A DNA stretch of 64,000 nucleotides from Chamaea fasciata (lineage: Eukaryota; Chordata; Aves; Passeriformes; Sylviidae): contig JARCOQ010000001.1 in NCBI GenBank assembly GCA_029207755.1, positions 91,809,637 to 91,873,636 of the forward strand, in the 5' to 3' direction. The position numbers and the translations under genes were made by a program. Shown in pieces: positions 61,156 through 64,000 of this stretch (its first letter is position 1; each line of letters begins with the position of its first letter). Below the pieces are notes generated by a model. It was not told where the DNA came from. It saw nothing but the letters and a program-made list of their open reading frames with translations, and searched no databases.

Positions 61156-64000
61156 CCCCGTTGTTAAGTGTGTTTTACTTGGTTTTTTTTGGGAAGGGGG
61201 AACAGATAAAGGTGGTGAATGCTGTAGTAGTTTCTTACAGTGATGATTACATGAATTTATTTGTTAGAGTATATTCTTCATTTACTTCCTGAGATCTTGC
61301 TGGTTACTGTCTTGGATCACACCACTACTGGTGTTTCAATGATTATTTGCATTGTCTGTATACAACATTTCTAGTTTGACTCACTTTTCTGGCACTAACT
61401 GAAATCCGTTGATAAATTTGTACTTAAAGTTCCAGGTGTGGTACCTAGCACATACGAAAAAGCAAATGTGCTATTTGGCATAACACTTAGGTTTTGGGGG
61501 GGGGGAAAAAAAAAGAAAAATATTAGCCGAATAACTTCTTGTATAGAAAAATTCTAAGGAAATAATGAGCAGCAAAAAAAAAAGTGTTTTGCCTTTCTTA
61601 AGCAGCAAAAACTTAATTAAAACCATTTTTTTCACAGTTTTTGGGGAAAGCTAATTTGTATTTAAGGAGTGGTCTTAGGAATACTGTAAACCAGAATGAA
61701 ATGAAAACTAGTTTCTAGCCATATGTAGCGCAAGACATTGAAGTCATGGTGGTCTGGATTGGTTTGTAGTATGTGGTTGGATGGCAAAAGTTAAAAGTTT
61801 GTATCTTTAAACAGTGGAACACCAAAGAAGATCTGTTGTCTTAGGTGAAAGTTTCCTCAGTTTAGAAAACAATGCATAACTGCAGAAAATACATTCATAG
61901 CTGCAGATCCCTGATCATGATGCAGTGCTTCTGAGGTAGTTCAGTTTCAGTCTAAAATATGTAAGAATTAGTTTAACATAATTCTCTTTCTTATTTTGCA
62001 GGTTTTCACAGCCTTTGGTTTGAAGCAGTAAGGGAGCTTCTAGGATGAATTAATAACATGTAGTTGATTCCAGTTGAGATCTTTCCTCCTGTACCTCAGT
62101 TAATTTGCTTCTGCAGGAAAGTGATTTTATAAGGAAAAGAATGTTTTTGTATGAACTGATTTATAGGTTCTTACTTCTTTGCAAGAACAACCTGTTGAAG
62201 GACCATTATTTTTTTTTTTTTCTAGAGACCAGTGCCCAAATTATGATTGAAGAAGGTAATTGAAGGGGTCTGCGTTTTTCAGACTTACTGTTGGTGGACA
62301 CACCAAAAAGGAAAATTACTGCAAACTGTAAACAGTTTTCTAAATTTTGGTACATATACAGAAGAAAAAAATTTGAAAATCCCTCTGGACCAGGGTTGGG
62401 TTTGTTGTTTTTTTGAGACCTGACACACAGAAATGCCTGCTAATCAGCTTCTCACCCCTGCAAAACCTTGTTTTAAGCTTTCATAGCTGTATTTTTTTCA
62501 TTTTCATTACTACAGTCTAGCTTTTTGTAAAAGCAATTCCACTCCCATTAACATATACTTCAGGTACCAGGAACTAAATCAAGAATAACTTTGATGTGTG
62601 GAAAGTGTGGAACTAGTTAATGTCTTGCTAACATCAAGGAGCGTGCGACTTGCGAAACAAACTGCGGTATTTGATACCGACTTGTACCCAGTTACTTTAG
62701 ACACATTCCAGTATTGAAAACACATGTGCCATCTATGTTGCAAACCATATCCTCAAGAAACAGATTCCTAAAATGAAGGATTTAAAGCCTGATGAATGAG
62801 GTGGATTTAAGATGTGTTTTAAATGGAACTACTCATATAGCTGTCTATATACAAAAGCATGTCTTTTTTAACCTCTACAGAGTCTACTGATTTTTAGCAT
62901 TGATTTCTATAGCATTGTTTCACAAATGTTTTCGTAGTTACACCTTGAAAATACAGTAGTGTCTTTGAAAATGTCAGTCTGGAATAAACAATGAAAAGAC
63001 TGCTTTGGCAAAAAGTCCCCAAGCAAAAAACCGTTGAAATGGGATTTTCTGTCCTTATTTAAACATATATTTTAGCTGCTACATTAAAGTGATGATAAAC
63101 AAAGGACTACCTTGGGAATGCTCCAGTATCTATTAATATAGGTGTTCAGAAAATCCTTTTACCATGCATCCCATAGTTTAGCTTTCTAGGTTAGGTCTGA
63201 TTAGCTAAGTGAAAATATACTTGCTTTCCTGAAGCACCCCCTGGAGGTAAGGAATTCGTGTGTGTTGGCTTTTTTCCTTTGATTGTATAGGGAGTTCTGG
63301 TCCTAACTCAGGCAAGACACTTGAGAGAGTTGCATAGTTTGAAATGATATGAATACCTAGTTATTAATGCAGTAAGACCAAGTATTTTGTTTTAACCTTA
63401 TCTTCTCTCAATTGCTTAAATCCTTTCAATGTTTAGTCAACCTTATAGTTCTGCAGAGTTGTTTTTTTTTTTTTTTTGTGTAGAGGTAAGCATGTGAAGT
63501 GTGTTAATAAGTTACCATGAAAGTAATGTGGTCAGGCTGACAATACAATTTCAAGTTCAGTTCAACTTCGAGTTTTTTATTTCTTGTTAGTTGACATTTT
63601 ATTATTTGGGTGGGCTCAAGATTTTGTGTTTTAAGTTCAGAGTTTCTACAAATTATTTACTATGTACTATGTACCGAGTACTTAATTTGCCATGAATTAG
63701 TTGATAAAAATGATCCTTGTTCCAGTTCTGCTTTGGCAAGTGTAATTGCTATGCCTTTCTGATGTGCCTTGTGTGATAGTTTTATTTGTGGATCCATACA
63801 TCACCATTAAAGCAGAGAAGCAGCTACACAGTTCCTTGATACATCCTGTAAACAGCTGCAGATCTGTCTGTGCATGTGAAAATAGACAGCATCTGCTTAC
63901 TGGACTGTTTGGCTACCTGCTCTTAAAATGCTGTTTTTGTCTGAAAAGAAACAGATTCAATCCAGTTCTGTATATGTACCCTGTGTTTATATACTGAGCA

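Larger units (their letters stand above)
47245..64000 (+). other. CDKAL1: CDKAL1 intron (5' 16.7 kb)
   Basis: This is AT-rich intronic sequence to the window edge. It contains two perfect inverted repeats (48770-48791, 51875-51900), an antisense region with unusually long ORFs (49574-50312), a 119-bp T/A low-complexity tract next to a CpG-rich block (54701-55195), an old CR1/L3-like fragment (58290-58690) and several T-runs. No exon was recognised. In mammals CDKAL1 introns hold distant regulatory elements of the neighbouring SOX4 gene, so conserved non-coding elements may be present, but none can be named by eye. Confidence 0.85.

Noticed and set aside
1..64000. CRISPR arrays, operons, rRNA or tRNA genes
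   Set aside because: The window is vertebrate-like nuclear DNA; no spaced direct-repeat array, bacterial gene signals or tRNA/rRNA motifs were noticed.

Overview
The window looks like a stretch of a bird (or other sauropsid) nuclear chromosome. Genes are split into short exons by long, AT-rich introns. Nearly all recognisable interspersed repeats are 3' ends of CR1 LINEs, with one probable avian LTR-type repeat, and there are no Alu/L1-like elements. Species cannot be fixed from the sequence. Most open reading frames here are chance ORFs in introns; the real coding sequence is eight short exons of two genes.

Gene 1 is E2F3 (+ strand). About 24.9 kb of its first intron opens the window, so the first exon lies outside. 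The remaining six coding exons follow at 24906-25017, 27407-27626, 28182-28340, 30803-30917, 33230-33365 and 34082-34347. They join in frame to 335 residues with a stop. These carry the KRRLEL cyclin-binding/nuclear-import motif, the winged-helix DNA-binding domain, the leucine-zipper and marked-box dimerisation region and the C-terminal RB-binding transactivation segment. The intron between 28340 and 30803 is a textbook minor-spliceosome (U12-type) AT-AC intron. A 3'UTR of about 2 kb with proximal and distal poly(A) signals and several microRNA seed matches ends near 36370.

A 4.2 kb intergenic stretch separates E2F3 from gene 2, CDKAL1 (+ strand), the same order and orientation as in mammals. 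CDKAL1 starts in a CpG island at about 40595-41085. It has a candidate non-coding exon at 42515-42552, a start-codon exon at 44152-44318 and a second coding exon at 47132-47244 that holds the first iron-sulfur cysteine. The rest of the window (47245-64000) is intron; the gene continues beyond the edge.

The two genes have unrelated jobs: E2F3 is a cell-cycle transcription factor, and CDKAL1 is a tRNA methylthiotransferase acting on tRNA-Lys(UUU). No wholly new biological system is evident. The most notable items are the U12 intron, a NAGNAG acceptor in E2F3, the layered 3'UTR regulation, a possible antisense terminal exon tail-to-tail with E2F3, and a few perfect palindromes and base-composition anomalies in CDKAL1 introns.
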